A stretch of 64,000 nt of DNA from Jiella avicenniae (GCF_021390325.1 NZ_JAJUWU010000017.1:62001-126000), one strand, 5' to 3'. Counted from the first letter of the stretch, positions 26,262 through 35,379 are shown. Notes: a model not told the origin generated them from the letters alone. A program made the numbers and translations.

Positions 26262-27206
26262 ATGGGCTTTCCGTTTCCCGATCCGGTCCTGATCGAGGCC
26301 GAGGTTTTCACCGAACTGCCGAAGGCATATCGACGGACGGGCGAAAGGTCCGTCTGGGCGGACAAGAACCGTCGCGGCGCGCCGACTGACAGCTTTCTCG
26401 AAGGCCCGTCCTTTGACCTTGAGGGCAATCTCTGGTTCGTCGATATCCCCTTCGGCCGCATCTTCAGGGCATCGCCCGATGGCGCGGTCGACCTCGTCGC
26501 CGAATATGACGGCTGGCCGAACGGGCTGAAGATCGATGCGAACGGTCGGATCTTCATCGCCGATTTCAGGAAGGGGATCATGCGGCTGGACCCGGCGACG
26601 GGGGCAGTGGAGACGGTGCTCGGCGATGCCGACACCGAGAGCTTCAAGGGTTGCAACGATCTTCACTTCGGGGCCGATGGCAGGCTTTATTTCACCGATC
26701 AGGGCCAGACCGGCCTGCAAGATCCTTCGGGCCGCGTCTGGCGATTCGACGAAGCGAGCGGGCGGCTCGACTGTCTGATCGACAAGGTACCAAGCCCCAA
26801 CGGCCTCGTCCTCGACACGGCCGGCCATACCCTCTTCCTCGCCGTCACGCGCGCGAATGCCGTCTGGCGGCTGCCGCTTTCCCAAAGCGAGCGCGTGGTG
26901 AAGGCGGGGCTCTTCCTGCAATTCTCCGGCGGCCGGGCGGGGCCGGACGGGCTCGCGCTGACGGCAAACAACGGCGTCACCGTCTGCCAGACCGGCATGG
27001 GCCTCGTCTGGGTGCATGATGCCCTGGGCATGCCGATCGCGGTCGTGCGCTCGCCGCGCGGCCTCGGCACCACCAATTGCGCTTTCGGCGGGCCGGACGG
27101 GCGCACGCTGTTCGTCACCGAATCCGATACCGGCACGATCCTGAAGGCGGACCTTCCCGTCGCCGGCCATCCGATGGCTTCAGGCTGGGGCGCCGGCTGG
27201 ACCTGA
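26262..27206 (+). CDS. SMP-30/gluconolactonase family sugar lactone hydrolase
   Basis: 314-residue six-bladed beta-propeller of the SMP-30/Gnl family, which opens sugar lactones with a divalent metal. Metal and substrate residues fall in FLEGPSFDLEGNLWFVD (Glu), WPNGLKID (Asn), CNDLHFGADGRLYFTD (Asn, Asp) and SPNGLVLD/GGRAGPDGLAL (Asp). No signal peptide is obvious, so it should be cytoplasmic. GGAGG overlaps the end of dctM. Its last 27 bases overlap the convergent LysR gene. A decayed paralogue lies at about 39.0-39.5 kb. Confidence 0.9.
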   Translation: MGFPFPDPVLIEAEVFTELPKAYRRTGERSVWADKNRRGAPTDSFLEGPSFDLEGNLWFVDIPFGRIFRASPDGAVDLVAEYDGWPNGLKIDANGRIFIADFRKGIMRLDPATGAVETVLGDADTESFKGCNDLHFGADGRLYFTDQGQTGLQDPSGRVWRFDEASGRLDCLIDKVPSPNGLVLDTAGHTLFLAVTRANAVWRLPLSQSERVVKAGLFLQFSGGRAGPDGLALTANNGVTVCQTGMGLVWVHDALGMPIAVVRSPRGLGTTNCAFGGPDGRTLFVTESDTGTILKADLPVAGHPMASGWGAGWT

Positions 27207-28112
27207 TGCGCTCTTATCGGATCGAGGACGCGCCGTCGGCACACCATAGGGGCCGGCAAGGTTCATCAGGCGCGTATGGACGTCGTCGAAGAAGGCCGCC
27301 TTCGGCGAGACGCCCGGCCTGACGATGCCGATCTGGCGATAGATCTGCGGATCGCCGAAGGGAACGACCTTCAGCGGGGTCGACAGCCCCCTCAGCGCGA
27401 TGTCGGGCACGATGCCGGCACCGAGACCGGCGGCGACGCATTCGACGATGGTGGTGATGGTGTCGATCTCGGCCGTGTCCTGCGTGACGATGCCGAGGCG
27501 GGCGAGCTCGGTGTCGATCATGTTGGCGAGTGGCACCAGACTGCGGAAGCGCACGAAGGGCACGTTTTCGAGGATCGCGCGGGCGTCCTCATGGGGCGTG
27601 TCCTTCGGTGCGATCACGACCAGCGGCTCGCGGATGAAAGGCTCCCATGTCAGCGAGCGCGGCACGCCGACATGCTCGGCGACGATCGCCATGTCCAGCC
27701 GGTCGGCGAGGACGTCGGCGATGAGCGCCGCCGAAAGCCCCACCTTCAGGCTGATCTTCAGTTCCGGATAGGCCTTGCGCAGAGAGACGATGGCGAGCGG
27801 CAACAGCCCGATCGCGCTCGTCCGCACCGAACCGATCGAAAAGCTCCCGATCGTCCGTCCTTCCGTAATCACCGCCCTCGTGTCCTGGATCTGTCTCAGG
27901 ATGCTGCGCGCGGTCTCGAGCAGCTGCATGCCCTGGAGGTTCAGCGTCGGCGGCCGGGTTTCGCGGTTGAAGAGCGGCACGCCGATCTCGTTCTCGAGCG
28001 CGAGGATCTGCTGGCTGACCGCCGAGGGCGTGATGTGGACGACTTCGGCCGCGCGGGCGAAGGTGCCGTGGTCCGCGATCGCGATCAGGGTCTGCAACTG
28101 CCTCATATCCAT
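27180..28112 (-). CDS. LysR-family transcriptional regulator
   Basis: 310 residues. N-terminal helix-turn-helix MRQLQTLIAIADHGTFARAAEVVHITPSAVSQQILALENEIG; C-terminal effector domain with the usual VADRLDMAIV, PFIREPLVVIAP, VAAGLGAGIVP motifs. Divergent from the D-2-hydroxyacid dehydrogenase operon and convergent with the lactonase. ATG 28112 gives the canonical MDMRQLQ start; a longer start at 28148 is possible. Likely activator of the two operons with matching promoters at 28155 and 30061. Confidence 0.92.
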   Translation of the reverse strand: MDMRQLQTLIAIADHGTFARAAEVVHITPSAVSQQILALENEIGVPLFNRETRPPTLNLQGMQLLETARSILRQIQDTRAVITEGRTIGSFSIGSVRTSAIGLLPLAIVSLRKAYPELKISLKVGLSAALIADVLADRLDMAIVAEHVGVPRSLTWEPFIREPLVVIAPKDTPHEDARAILENVPFVRFRSLVPLANMIDTELARLGIVTQDTAEIDTITTIVECVAAGLGAGIVPDIALRGLSTPLKVVPFGDPQIYRQIGIVRPGVSPKAAFFDDVHTRLMNLAGPYGVPTARPRSDKSASGPAGAPA

Positions 28113-28154
28113 GGCAGATACAGTACAACTTAATTTCTGGTTCAGCAATATTCG

Positions 28155-28183
28155 CTTTCATGAAGTCATTCTTTCTCTATGCT
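28155..28183 (+). promoter_or_regulatory. Promoter of the hydroxyacid dehydrogenase operon
   Basis: Candidate -35 CTTTCA (28155-28160), 17-base spacer, -10 TATGCT (28178-28183), within ATTCGCTTT...TCTTTCTCTATGCTG. The same arrangement occurs before the TctC gene (30061-30089), with matching bases upstream and in the spacer. The poor -35 suits an activator-dependent (LysR) promoter. Confidence 0.5.
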
Positions 28184-28249
28184 GATCGAAACAGCCCGAA
28201 CGGGCGACTGGCTCGAACATGGATCGGGCCGGGGAAGAGGGAGGACGGC

Positions 28250-29272
28250 GTGTCGGGATCGCACAACATCCTGGTGACGGGGGCGGATATTCATCCCGCG
28301 GCCACGGTGCTTGCCGAGGAGGCGGGCTACACGCTCGTCCATACGCCGCCCTATCCGAGCGCCGAGGTTCTGATCGACTTCATCGCCAGGTACGAGCCGG
28401 TCGGCGCCGTCTCGCGCATGGGCCGGTTCGGGGCCGAGCCGATGGCCGCCTCGCGCTCGCTGCGGGTGATTTCCAAGCATGGCGCGGGCGTCGACAACAT
28501 CGATGTCGAGGCCGCGACGGCGCATTCGATTCAAGTGGTCCGCGCGACCGGGGCCAACGCGCTGTCGGTCGCCGAGCACGCGGTGACCCTCGCCGTCACC
28601 GCGATCAAGCGCCTCATTCCGCTCGATCGCACGCTTCGCGGCGGACAATGGGAAAAGCCGCATTTCGTCGGTCGTGAAATGGCCGGCATGCGCGTCGGCC
28701 TCGTCGGCGCGGGTGCGATCGCGCGCGCCGCGGCAAGGCTGTTCCGCGGTCTCGGTTTCGAGGTCTCCGCCTACGATCCCTATGCGGGTGACGACGCCTT
28801 CGCGGCGATGGGCGCGGCGCGTCATGCCGCATTTGCCGAGATGCTCGTTTCTGTCGACGTCGTCAGCCTGCACTGCCCGCTGACGGACGCGACGCATCAC
28901 CTGATGAACGAGGAGACGCTGAGGCTGATGCCGAAGGGCGGCTATGTCGTCAACACCGCTCGCGGCGGGCTGATCGACGAGATGGCGCTCCTCAGGGCGC
29001 TCGACAGCGGGCAGCTTGCCGGCGCCGGGCTCGACACCTTCGAGACCGAGCCGCTTCCCGCCGGCTCCCGCCTCGTCGCCGCCGGCAATCTCATCGTCAC
29101 ACCCCATGTGGGCGGTTCGACGGAAGAGGCCATGAAGCGGGTCGCGGTCGATGCGGTGCAGGCCATCATCGACATTGCGGAGGGCCGGAGCGTCGCCGCC
29201 GACCGGCTGGTGAACCGGGTGCTTCCGCCGCCGGCGCAGGACCAGCCGCACGCACGCCGGCAAGCCCGATAA
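28250..29272 (+). CDS. D-isomer-specific 2-hydroxyacid dehydrogenase
   Basis: 340-residue NAD(P)-dependent dehydrogenase of the SerA/hydroxypyruvate reductase family, interconverting a 2-oxoacid and D-2-hydroxyacid in the cytoplasm. Dinucleotide motif RVGLVGAGAIARAAARLF, catalytic Arg238 (NTARGGLID), Glu267 (DTFETEP) and His286 (VTPHVGGST) are all present. GTG 28250 is favoured by GGGAGG five bases upstream; the open frame begins 30 codons earlier without similarity. First gene of an operon with the RraA-like gene; substrate probably a hydroxy-dicarboxylate. Confidence 0.9.
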   Translation: MSGSHNILVTGADIHPAATVLAEEAGYTLVHTPPYPSAEVLIDFIARYEPVGAVSRMGRFGAEPMAASRSLRVISKHGAGVDNIDVEAATAHSIQVVRATGANALSVAEHAVTLAVTAIKRLIPLDRTLRGGQWEKPHFVGREMAGMRVGLVGAGAIARAAARLFRGLGFEVSAYDPYAGDDAFAAMGAARHAAFAEMLVSVDVVSLHCPLTDATHHLMNEETLRLMPKGGYVVNTARGGLIDEMALLRALDSGQLAGAGLDTFETEPLPAGSRLVAAGNLIVTPHVGGSTEEAMKRVAVDAVQAIIDIAEGRSVAADRLVNRVLPPPAQDQPHARRQAR

Positions 29273-29291
29273 TCTTTCAGGAGACGTGACA

Positions 29292-29969
29292 ATGACGGTC
29301 GGCAATCGCATCCTCAAGGCCGCGCGCAAGGCGAGCCCCGAAATGATCGAGGCGTTCCGCGTCCTGCCCGTCGCCAATGTCAGCGACTGCATGGCCCGCG
29401 TCTTCGCGGCCGGGCCGACGCTGCGGCCGATGCATACGAAGGGCGTCCTTGCCGGCCCCGCGATCACCGTGCGCAGTCGCCCGGGCGACAATCTGATGCT
29501 GCACAAGGCGATCGACATGGCCGAGCCAGGCGACGTCGTCGTCGTCGATGCCGGCGGCGATCTTTCCAATGCGCTGATGGGCGAACTGATGCTCGCCCAT
29601 GCCGTCAATCGCGGCGTCGCGGGCTTCGTCCTCAACGGTGCGATCCGCGATCTCGACGCCTTCAGGGAGGTCAACCTGCCGACCTTCGCCGCCGGCGTCA
29701 CCCATCGCGGCCCCTACAAGCACGGGCCGGGCGAGATCAACGTGACCATCGCCCTCGACGGCATGACGATCCAGCCGGGCGACCTGATCCTCGGCGACAG
29801 CGACGGCGTCCTTGCGGTCGCGGTCGAGGATCTCGAAACCGTGCTTGCCGAAGCGCACAAGAAGCAGGCCGCCGAAGAGAAACAGATGCGCGCGATCCGC
29901 GAACGGACCAACGACCGATCCTGGGTCGACAGGGCACTCGAGGAGAGCGGCTGCGCGATCGCAGGCTGA
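29292..29969 (+). CDS. RraA-like / 4-hydroxy-4-methyl-2-oxoglutarate aldolase family
   Basis: 225-residue protein of the RraA/HMG-CHA aldolase fold, metal-dependent pyruvate aldolases that cleave or decarboxylate 2-oxo-4-hydroxy acids; some members inhibit RNase E instead. VANVSDCMARVF, GDVVVVDAGGDLSNALMGEL, VLNGAIRDLDAF (the Arg-Asp pair used for pyruvate and metal binding) and PGDLILGDSDGVLAV are the motifs. The catabolic setting favours an aldolase. ATG 29292 has GGAG eight bases upstream; 19-base gap from the dehydrogenase. Confidence 0.86.
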   Translation: MTVGNRILKAARKASPEMIEAFRVLPVANVSDCMARVFAAGPTLRPMHTKGVLAGPAITVRSRPGDNLMLHKAIDMAEPGDVVVVDAGGDLSNALMGELMLAHAVNRGVAGFVLNGAIRDLDAFREVNLPTFAAGVTHRGPYKHGPGEINVTIALDGMTIQPGDLILGDSDGVLAVAVEDLETVLAEAHKKQAAEEKQMRAIRERTNDRSWVDRALEESGCAIAG

Positions 29970-30060
29970 ACGCGGGACGCCGTCACGGGCCGGAGGAGGA
30001 GTCGGCTCGCCCCATGACATGAAGTGCAGCCGAGCTTCATCAATCCACGAAGAGAATTCG

Positions 30061-30089
30061 CTTTTGTCCATCTCTCTTTTTCTTAGGCT
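30061..30089 (+). promoter_or_regulatory. Promoter of the tct transporter operon
   Basis: -35-like CTTTTG (30061-30066), 17-base spacer, -10 TAGGCT (30084-30089), preceded by GAATTCG. Matches the promoter at 28155-28183 in spacing and in ATTCGCTTT, the pyrimidine-rich spacer end and GCTG, so both operons are probably controlled together. Confidence 0.45.
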
Positions 30090-30113
30090 GGAATGGATCA
30101 CCGGGAGGAACTC

Positions 30114-31064
30114 ATGAAACTGACCACAGTCAAGGCCGGCCTTGCGGCCCTCGTCCTGTCCACAGCGCCCGCTTTCGCGGAATATCCCCAACGCGACATC
30201 GACCTCGTCGTCGGCTTCGCCGCCGGCGGCGGCACCGACGTCATGGCCCGCACGGTCGAGACCTATCTCGAAAAGCATCTCGGCAACGGCGCCAATATCG
30301 TCGTCAAGAACGTGCCGGGCGCGAGCGGCCAGATCGGCATCACCGAAGTCGCGGCCGCCGCGCCCGACGGCTACACGATCGGCACCTACAACCTGCCGGG
30401 CATGATGGCCCGCACGCTCGACCGCGAGCCGGAATACAGCGCCGACAGCTTCACCTTCCTCGCCAATGTCGTCGACGATCCGAACGTCATCGTCACCTCG
30501 AAGGCGAGCGGCCTCGAAAGTCTCGACGCCTTGATCGAGAAGGCGAAGTCGGAGACCGGCGCGGTCACCGTCTCGATGTCGAGCCTCGGCGGCGACGACC
30601 ATCTCTTCCTGATGAAGCTTGGCGAGAAGATCGGCGCCGAATTCACCATCGTGCCCTTCAAGGGCTCGGCGCCGGCCCGCACGGCGCTGATCGGCGGCCA
30701 TGTCGACATGGCGATCGTCAACGTTTCCGAGGTCGCCAACTTCGCGGACGAGCTCAACATCATCGCCGTCGCCTCTGAGGAAGAGTCCGAATATGCGCCG
30801 GGAACGCCGACGCTGAAGTCGCTCGGCGTCGATATCGTCAACGGCGCCCGGCGCGGCTTCGTCGCCCCGGCAGGTCTTCCCGAAGAGGTCGAGACCAAGC
30901 TTCTCGAAGCCTTCCGCCAGCTCGAGAACGACGAGGAGTTTCAGGCCGCGATGAAGGAGACCGCCAATCCGGTCGATCTCACCGTCGGCAAGGATTTCCG
31001 GACCCTGAACGACCAGCAGCTGGAGCTCGCGAAGGAAGTCTGGGAAGTCTCTCCCTGGAAGTGA
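30114..31064 (+). CDS. tctC: Tripartite tricarboxylate transporter binding protein
   Basis: 316-residue periplasmic receptor of the TctC/Bug family; signal peptide ends at AFA-EY (about residue 21). Bug motifs: YPQRDIDLVVGFAAGGGTDVMAR, VKNVPGASGQIGITEVA, PDGYTIGTYN, MSSLGGDDHL, VPFKGSAPARTALIGGHVDMAI and GFVAPAGLPEEV. GGGAGG before ATG. Followed after a strong hairpin by tctB and tctA. Likely binds a tricarboxylate- or dicarboxylate-like acid. Confidence 0.93.
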   Translation: MKLTTVKAGLAALVLSTAPAFAEYPQRDIDLVVGFAAGGGTDVMARTVETYLEKHLGNGANIVVKNVPGASGQIGITEVAAAAPDGYTIGTYNLPGMMARTLDREPEYSADSFTFLANVVDDPNVIVTSKASGLESLDALIEKAKSETGAVTVSMSSLGGDDHLFLMKLGEKIGAEFTIVPFKGSAPARTALIGGHVDMAIVNVSEVANFADELNIIAVASEEESEYAPGTPTLKSLGVDIVNGARRGFVAPAGLPEEVETKLLEAFRQLENDEEFQAAMKETANPVDLTVGKDFRTLNDQQLELAKEVWEVSPWK

Positions 31065-31071
31065 TCCCGAG

Positions 31072-31101
31072 GCCCGCGCCGTCTTCATCGACGGCGCGGG
31101 C
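31072..31101 (+). promoter_or_regulatory. Perfect 12-base stem-loop between tctC and tctB
   Basis: GCCCGCGCCGTC (31072-31083) pairs with GACGGCGCGGGC (31090-31101) around a 6-base loop, starting seven bases after the tctC stop. No T tract. Expected to stabilise the tctC message or attenuate the membrane genes. Confidence 0.6.
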
Positions 31102-31168
31102 GTTCCGGCGCCTCGCGCGCCGCATTCCTCGATCCTTTTCCGTTCCGTTTTCTTCTTGGAGCTGACCC

Positions 31169-31621
31169 ATGGCACCTTCGGGTCTGAGCCCCCGGCTGCT
31201 CGCCGAGGTGCTGTTTGCCGCCTTCCTGATCCTTGCGAGCGCGGCCCTCCTGTTCGTCGCGACCGATCTTCCCGCGATGTCGGCGCTCCTGCCGGTCGCG
31301 ATGCTGGTCGCCCTGATCGTTCTCTGCGCCGTCCTCATCGTCGCCCAGACCATCCGGCGCGACAGCCTCAAGACCCTTCCCGTCGAGAAGGTCGGCCGCG
31401 TCATCGGCGGCTTCGCGGCGATCTTCGTCTACGCGATCGCGGTCGACGTCGTCGGCTTCTACACCGCGACGCTCATCGGACTGCCGGTCACGGCCTGGAT
31501 CTTCGGCTTTCGCAAGCCCATCGGCCTTCTCGCCGGCACCGCGATCTTCGTCGGCGCGATCTACGTCATCTTCTCGCTCGGGATGAGCCAGCGCTTTCCC
31601 GCCGAGATCTGGTTCAACTGA
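31169..31621 (+). CDS. tctB: Tripartite tricarboxylate transporter small permease
   Basis: 150-residue TctB-type four-helix inner-membrane protein: hydrophobic segments at about 8-30, 38-60, 78-97 and 105-140. LPVEKVGRVIGGFAAIFVYAIAVDVVGFYTAT is the typical TctB centre. Lies between tctC and tctA (11 bases upstream of tctA), completing the transporter. Confidence 0.88.
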   Translation: MAPSGLSPRLLAEVLFAAFLILASAALLFVATDLPAMSALLPVAMLVALIVLCAVLIVAQTIRRDSLKTLPVEKVGRVIGGFAAIFVYAIAVDVVGFYTATLIGLPVTAWIFGFRKPIGLLAGTAIFVGAIYVIFSLGMSQRFPAEIWFN

Positions 31622-31632
31622 GGACAGGCGCG

Positions 31633-33138
31633 ATGTATGGTTCCCTGATCGATGCGCTGCCCGAGGTTCTGGGCCTCTCCAACTTTCTCGCCGTCATCGT
31701 CGGCGTCCTCGCCGGCATCGTGGTCGGCGCGCTTCCGGGCCTCAGCGCCACCATGGCGATCTCGGTGCTGATCCCCTTCACCTTCGCCTTCGAGCCGCTG
31801 GTCGCGCTCGGCCTGATGGCCGGCATCTACAATGGCGCGATGTATGGCGGCGCGATCCCGGCCGTGCTCCTGCGCATTCCGGGCACGCCGGCGGCCGTCT
31901 GCACCAGCTTCGACGGCTATCCGATGGCCCAGAAGGGCGAAGGCGGCTACGCGCTTCAGATCGCGGTGGTCTCCTCGGCGATCGGCGGCATCGCCAGCGC
32001 GCTGGCGCTCATGCTGCTCGCCCCGCCGCTCGCGCGCGTCACGCTGCTCTTCGGCCCGTCGGAGGTCTTCTGGGTCGCCGTCTTCGGTCTCTCCAGCATC
32101 GTCTTCCTGCTCGGCGGCAATCCGATCAAGGGCCTGATCGCGGCGGCCTTCGGCGTCTTCGTCTCGCTCGTCGGCTCCGACACGATCACCGGCTACGATC
32201 GCTTCACCTTCGGGCGGCTCGAAATCCTCGACGGCATCAACATCGTCGTTCTCCTCGTCGGCCTCTACGCGCTGCCGCCGGTGATCGACCTTCTGGAACA
32301 TCCCGAAAGCCCGGACGCCTCGAACACCCGTAAGCTCGCCACCACCAGCATCTGGTCGCGCCTGCCGGACATGATGGGCTTCTGGACGACCTGGCTGCGC
32401 GGTTCGATCATCGGCATCCTCGTCGGCATCCTGCCGGGAGCCGGCGGCTCCATGGCGGCCTTCCTCAGCTATAACGAGGCGCGCCGCGCCTCGAAAAACC
32501 CCGAGAACTGGGGCAAGGGCGAGCCGGAAGGCGTCGCGGCCTCCGAGACCGCCAACAATGCCGACACGGCCTCCGCCCTCATCCCGGCGCTGACCCTCGG
32601 CATTCCGGGCACGGCGGTCGCGGCCGTCATGCTGGGTGGCCTCCTCATCCACGGCCTGCAGCCGGGCCCGATGCTCTTCCGCGACAATCCGGGCATCGTC
32701 TTCGGCTTCATGTGGCAGTTCCTCTTCGGCGCGATCCTCCTGATCTTCCTCGGCGGATCGCTGGCGACCAACTCCTTCGCCAAGGTGCTGCTGCTGCCGC
32801 GCCCGCTGCTCGCCGCCTTCATCATCGTTCTCATGCTGATCGGCACCTACGCGATCCACGGGCGGATGTTCGACGTCTATCTGATGCTCGGCTTCGGCGT
32901 GATCGGCTACGGCATGGACAAGCTCGATTATCCGCTTCCGCCGGTCGTCCTCGGCGTCATTCTCGGCGGGTTCGCCGAAGAGAACCTGCGCCTCGCGCTC
33001 CGCATCGGTCGCGGCGACTGGTCGGTCCTCTGGGCGAACACGACGAGCCAGATCCTCATCGCGGTCACCATCGCCATCGTCGTCGGGCCGCTGGTGACGC
33101 GCTTCCTGCGCAAGCGGAAGTCGGCGCGCCATGCGTGA
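31633..33138 (+). CDS. tctA: Tripartite tricarboxylate transporter large permease
   Basis: 501-residue TctA with about 12 membrane segments. The signature motifs GALPGLSATMAISVLIPFTF, GIYNGAMYGGAIPAVLLRIPGTPAA, GILPGAGGSMAAFLSY and EGVAASETANNADTASALIPALTLGIPGTA are complete. Starts 11 bases after tctB; its stop overlaps the amidohydrolase gene by eight bases. Confidence 0.95.
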   Translation: MYGSLIDALPEVLGLSNFLAVIVGVLAGIVVGALPGLSATMAISVLIPFTFAFEPLVALGLMAGIYNGAMYGGAIPAVLLRIPGTPAAVCTSFDGYPMAQKGEGGYALQIAVVSSAIGGIASALALMLLAPPLARVTLLFGPSEVFWVAVFGLSSIVFLLGGNPIKGLIAAAFGVFVSLVGSDTITGYDRFTFGRLEILDGINIVVLLVGLYALPPVIDLLEHPESPDASNTRKLATTSIWSRLPDMMGFWTTWLRGSIIGILVGILPGAGGSMAAFLSYNEARRASKNPENWGKGEPEGVAASETANNADTASALIPALTLGIPGTAVAAVMLGGLLIHGLQPGPMLFRDNPGIVFGFMWQFLFGAILLIFLGGSLATNSFAKVLLLPRPLLAAFIIVLMLIGTYAIHGRMFDVYLMLGFGVIGYGMDKLDYPLPPVVLGVILGGFAEENLRLALRIGRGDWSVLWANTTSQILIAVTIAIVVGPLVTRFLRKRKSARHA

Positions 33139-34225
33139 GGAGGCGGGAAAGACGGACCGGACGGACCGCCTGCCGCCCTGGCGCCGCCGCCCGGCAGCCG
33201 CGACGCCGAACCCCCTTCCGCGGCCCGACTGGCTGGCCGAGGTCGTGGAGCCGGCGCTCGAACCCAACCTACCGATCGTCGATGCCCATCACCATCTCTG
33301 GGACCGGCAGGGCTTCCGCTATCTCCTCGAGGAGTTCGCGGAGGATATCGGCGAGAGCGGGCACAACGTCCTCGCCTCTGTCTTCGTCCAGTGCCGCGCG
33401 ATGCTCCGAGCCGACGGGCCCGAGGACCTGCGCCCCGTCGGCGAGGTCGAATTCGTGCGCGGGCTCGCGGCGCAGGCGAACAGCGGCTTCTACGGCCCCA
33501 ATCGCATCGCCGCGATCGTCGGCGGTGCCGATCTGACCCTCGGCGGCGACGTGGCGCGCGTCCTCGACGCGATGAGCGTGGCCGGTGGCCGGCTGTTTCG
33601 GGGCGTGCGCACGCCGGTCGCCGCCCATCCCGACCCGGTCGTCCGGTCCAATCCGGTTCCCGCGCCGGAGGGCCTGATCGTGACCGAAGCCTTCCAGGCC
33701 GGTGCGCGCGCCCTCGCAAGGCGCGGCCTGACGCTCGACCTCTGGGTTTATCAGACGCAGCTCGGCGAGGTGGCGCAGATCGCGCGAGCGATCCCCGACC
33801 TGACGATCGTCCTCGACCATGCCGGCGGCCCGCTCGGCGTCGGGCCCTATGCTTCAAGGAGCGCCGAGGATCGCAAGGCCTGGCGCGACGGCCTCGCCGC
33901 CGTCGCCACCGCGCCGAACGCCTTCGTCAAGATCGGCGGCTTCGCGATGCCGGTCATGGGCTTCGGCTTTCACGAACGCGCGCGCCCGCCCTCGTCGGTC
34001 GAGTTCGCCGAGGCCGTCGCGCCGGAAGTCTCCACCTGCCTCGACCTCTTCGGCCCCGAACGCGCGATGTTCGAGAGCAATTTCCCCGTCGACAAAGGCG
34101 GCTATTCCTACGGCATCTACTGGAACGCGATGAAGCGGCTGACCGCCGATCTCGATGCTCCGAAACGGGCTCGCCTCTTCGCCGGGACGGCCTGCGAGGC
34201 CTACGGGTTCACGCTCGACATCTGA
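33131..34225 (+). CDS. Amidohydrolase 2 family hydrolase/lactonase (COG3618-like)
   Basis: 364-residue TIM-barrel metal hydrolase. LPIVDAHHHLWD carries the HxH metal ligands, TIVLDHAGGPLG a third His, and MFESNFPVDKGG the closing Asp region. Relatives include 2-pyrone-4,6-dicarboxylate lactonase (LigI), fuconolactonase and predicted metal-dependent hydrolases. The N-terminus (first ~35 residues) is basic and disordered. Overlaps tctA, so it acts on the transported acid; with the RraA/HMG-aldolase-like protein nearby it suggests lactone opening followed by aldol cleavage, by analogy to the LigI-LigK pair. Confidence 0.85.
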   Translation: MREEAGKTDRTDRLPPWRRRPAAATPNPLPRPDWLAEVVEPALEPNLPIVDAHHHLWDRQGFRYLLEEFAEDIGESGHNVLASVFVQCRAMLRADGPEDLRPVGEVEFVRGLAAQANSGFYGPNRIAAIVGGADLTLGGDVARVLDAMSVAGGRLFRGVRTPVAAHPDPVVRSNPVPAPEGLIVTEAFQAGARALARRGLTLDLWVYQTQLGEVAQIARAIPDLTIVLDHAGGPLGVGPYASRSAEDRKAWRDGLAAVATAPNAFVKIGGFAMPVMGFGFHERARPPSSVEFAEAVAPEVSTCLDLFGPERAMFESNFPVDKGGYSYGIYWNAMKRLTADLDAPKRARLFAGTACEAYGFTLDI

Positions 34226-34249
34226 CGACAAGACCAACGGGAGGATATC

Positions 34250-35203
34250 ATGAGAAGATTTCTTGCAACCCTCGGCGCCGCCGCCGTGCTCGCCGGCATC
34301 GCGGCCCCGGTCGCGGCACAGGACTATCCGACCCGCCCGATCGAGGTCGTCGTCGGCTATTCGGCGGGCGGCGGTTCGGACGTGATGGCGCGGACGGTGG
34401 CGAGCTATCTGGAGCCCGCGCTGGGCGGCGCGAGCGTCGTCGTGCGCAACCTGCCCGGCGCCGGCGGCCAGATCGGCTTCACCGAGGTCGCTACGGCCGA
34501 GGCGGACGGCTATACGCTCGGCGTCATGAACCTGCCCGCCGCCGTCGCGCTGACCTACGACCGCGACGCCGACTACACGGTCGACAGCTTCACCTGGCTC
34601 GGCAATTTCGTCTACGATCCGAACACGCTGGTCGTGCCGGCGAGTTCCGGCATCGAGAGCCTTGAGGATCTCGTCGCGAAGGCCAAGGAGAATCCAGGCG
34701 CGATCACGGCCGGTCTCACCTCGCTCGGCGGCAACGATCACTTCGCGGCGATCCAGTTCGCGAATGCCGCCGGCATCGAGCTGACGCAGGTGCCCTTCAA
34801 GGGCGCGTCGATGGCGAGAGCCGCGATGCTCGGCGGCCATGTCGCCATGGGCACGATGGCCTACAGCCAGACGGTCGGCTTCGAGGACGAGCTGAAGGTG
34901 CTCGCGGTCCTCTCCGACGAACGCCTGCCCTATGCCCCCGACGTTCCGACCGCCAGGGAACTCGGCTTCGACATCACCATGGGCTCCTATCGCGGCATCG
35001 TCGGCCCGGCGAACCTTCCCGACGACGTCCGCCAGAAGCTGATCGACGCCCTCGGCGCGGTCGCCAAGGACCCGAAATTCACCGCCGCGATGGAAGAACA
35101 GGGCAGCCCGGTCGAGTTCTCGGAAGGCGAAGCCTATGAAGCGCTCGCCAAGGAGCAGAACGAGGCGGCCGCCGAGATCTGGAAGACGACGCCCTGGAAG
35201 TGA
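34250..35203 (+). CDS. tctC: Second TctC/Bug-type binding protein
   Basis: 317 residues; signal peptide ends at VAA-QD (about residue 24). Shows the same Bug pattern as the TctC at 30114 (VVVGYSAGGGSDVMARTVASYLEP, VRNLPGAGGQIGFTEVATAE, TSLGGNDHFAAIQF, VPFKGASMARAAMLGGH and the same ending TPWK/SPWK), so it is a paralogue from duplication. GGGAGG before ATG. It has no permease genes of its own and may share TctBA, widening the ligand range. Confidence 0.92.
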   Translation: MRRFLATLGAAAVLAGIAAPVAAQDYPTRPIEVVVGYSAGGGSDVMARTVASYLEPALGGASVVVRNLPGAGGQIGFTEVATAEADGYTLGVMNLPAAVALTYDRDADYTVDSFTWLGNFVYDPNTLVVPASSGIESLEDLVAKAKENPGAITAGLTSLGGNDHFAAIQFANAAGIELTQVPFKGASMARAAMLGGHVAMGTMAYSQTVGFEDELKVLAVLSDERLPYAPDVPTARELGFDITMGSYRGIVGPANLPDDVRQKLIDALGAVAKDPKFTAAMEEQGSPVEFSEGEAYEALAKEQNEAAAEIWKTTPWK

Positions 35204-35379
35204 GAGAGTCCCGATCAACGGCGGGCGATCCTCGGGCCGGCGGAGCGGACACGCTTCGTCGCGCCATGCGCGCCTTCCGGCCGGCGATCTCGGCAGCAAG
35301 CGGCGGCAGGGGCGGTCGTGCCATGGCAGGCTCGCATTGCAGCGGACCGCAGACGAGGCGTCCGTCGTTCGCCCGCCGT

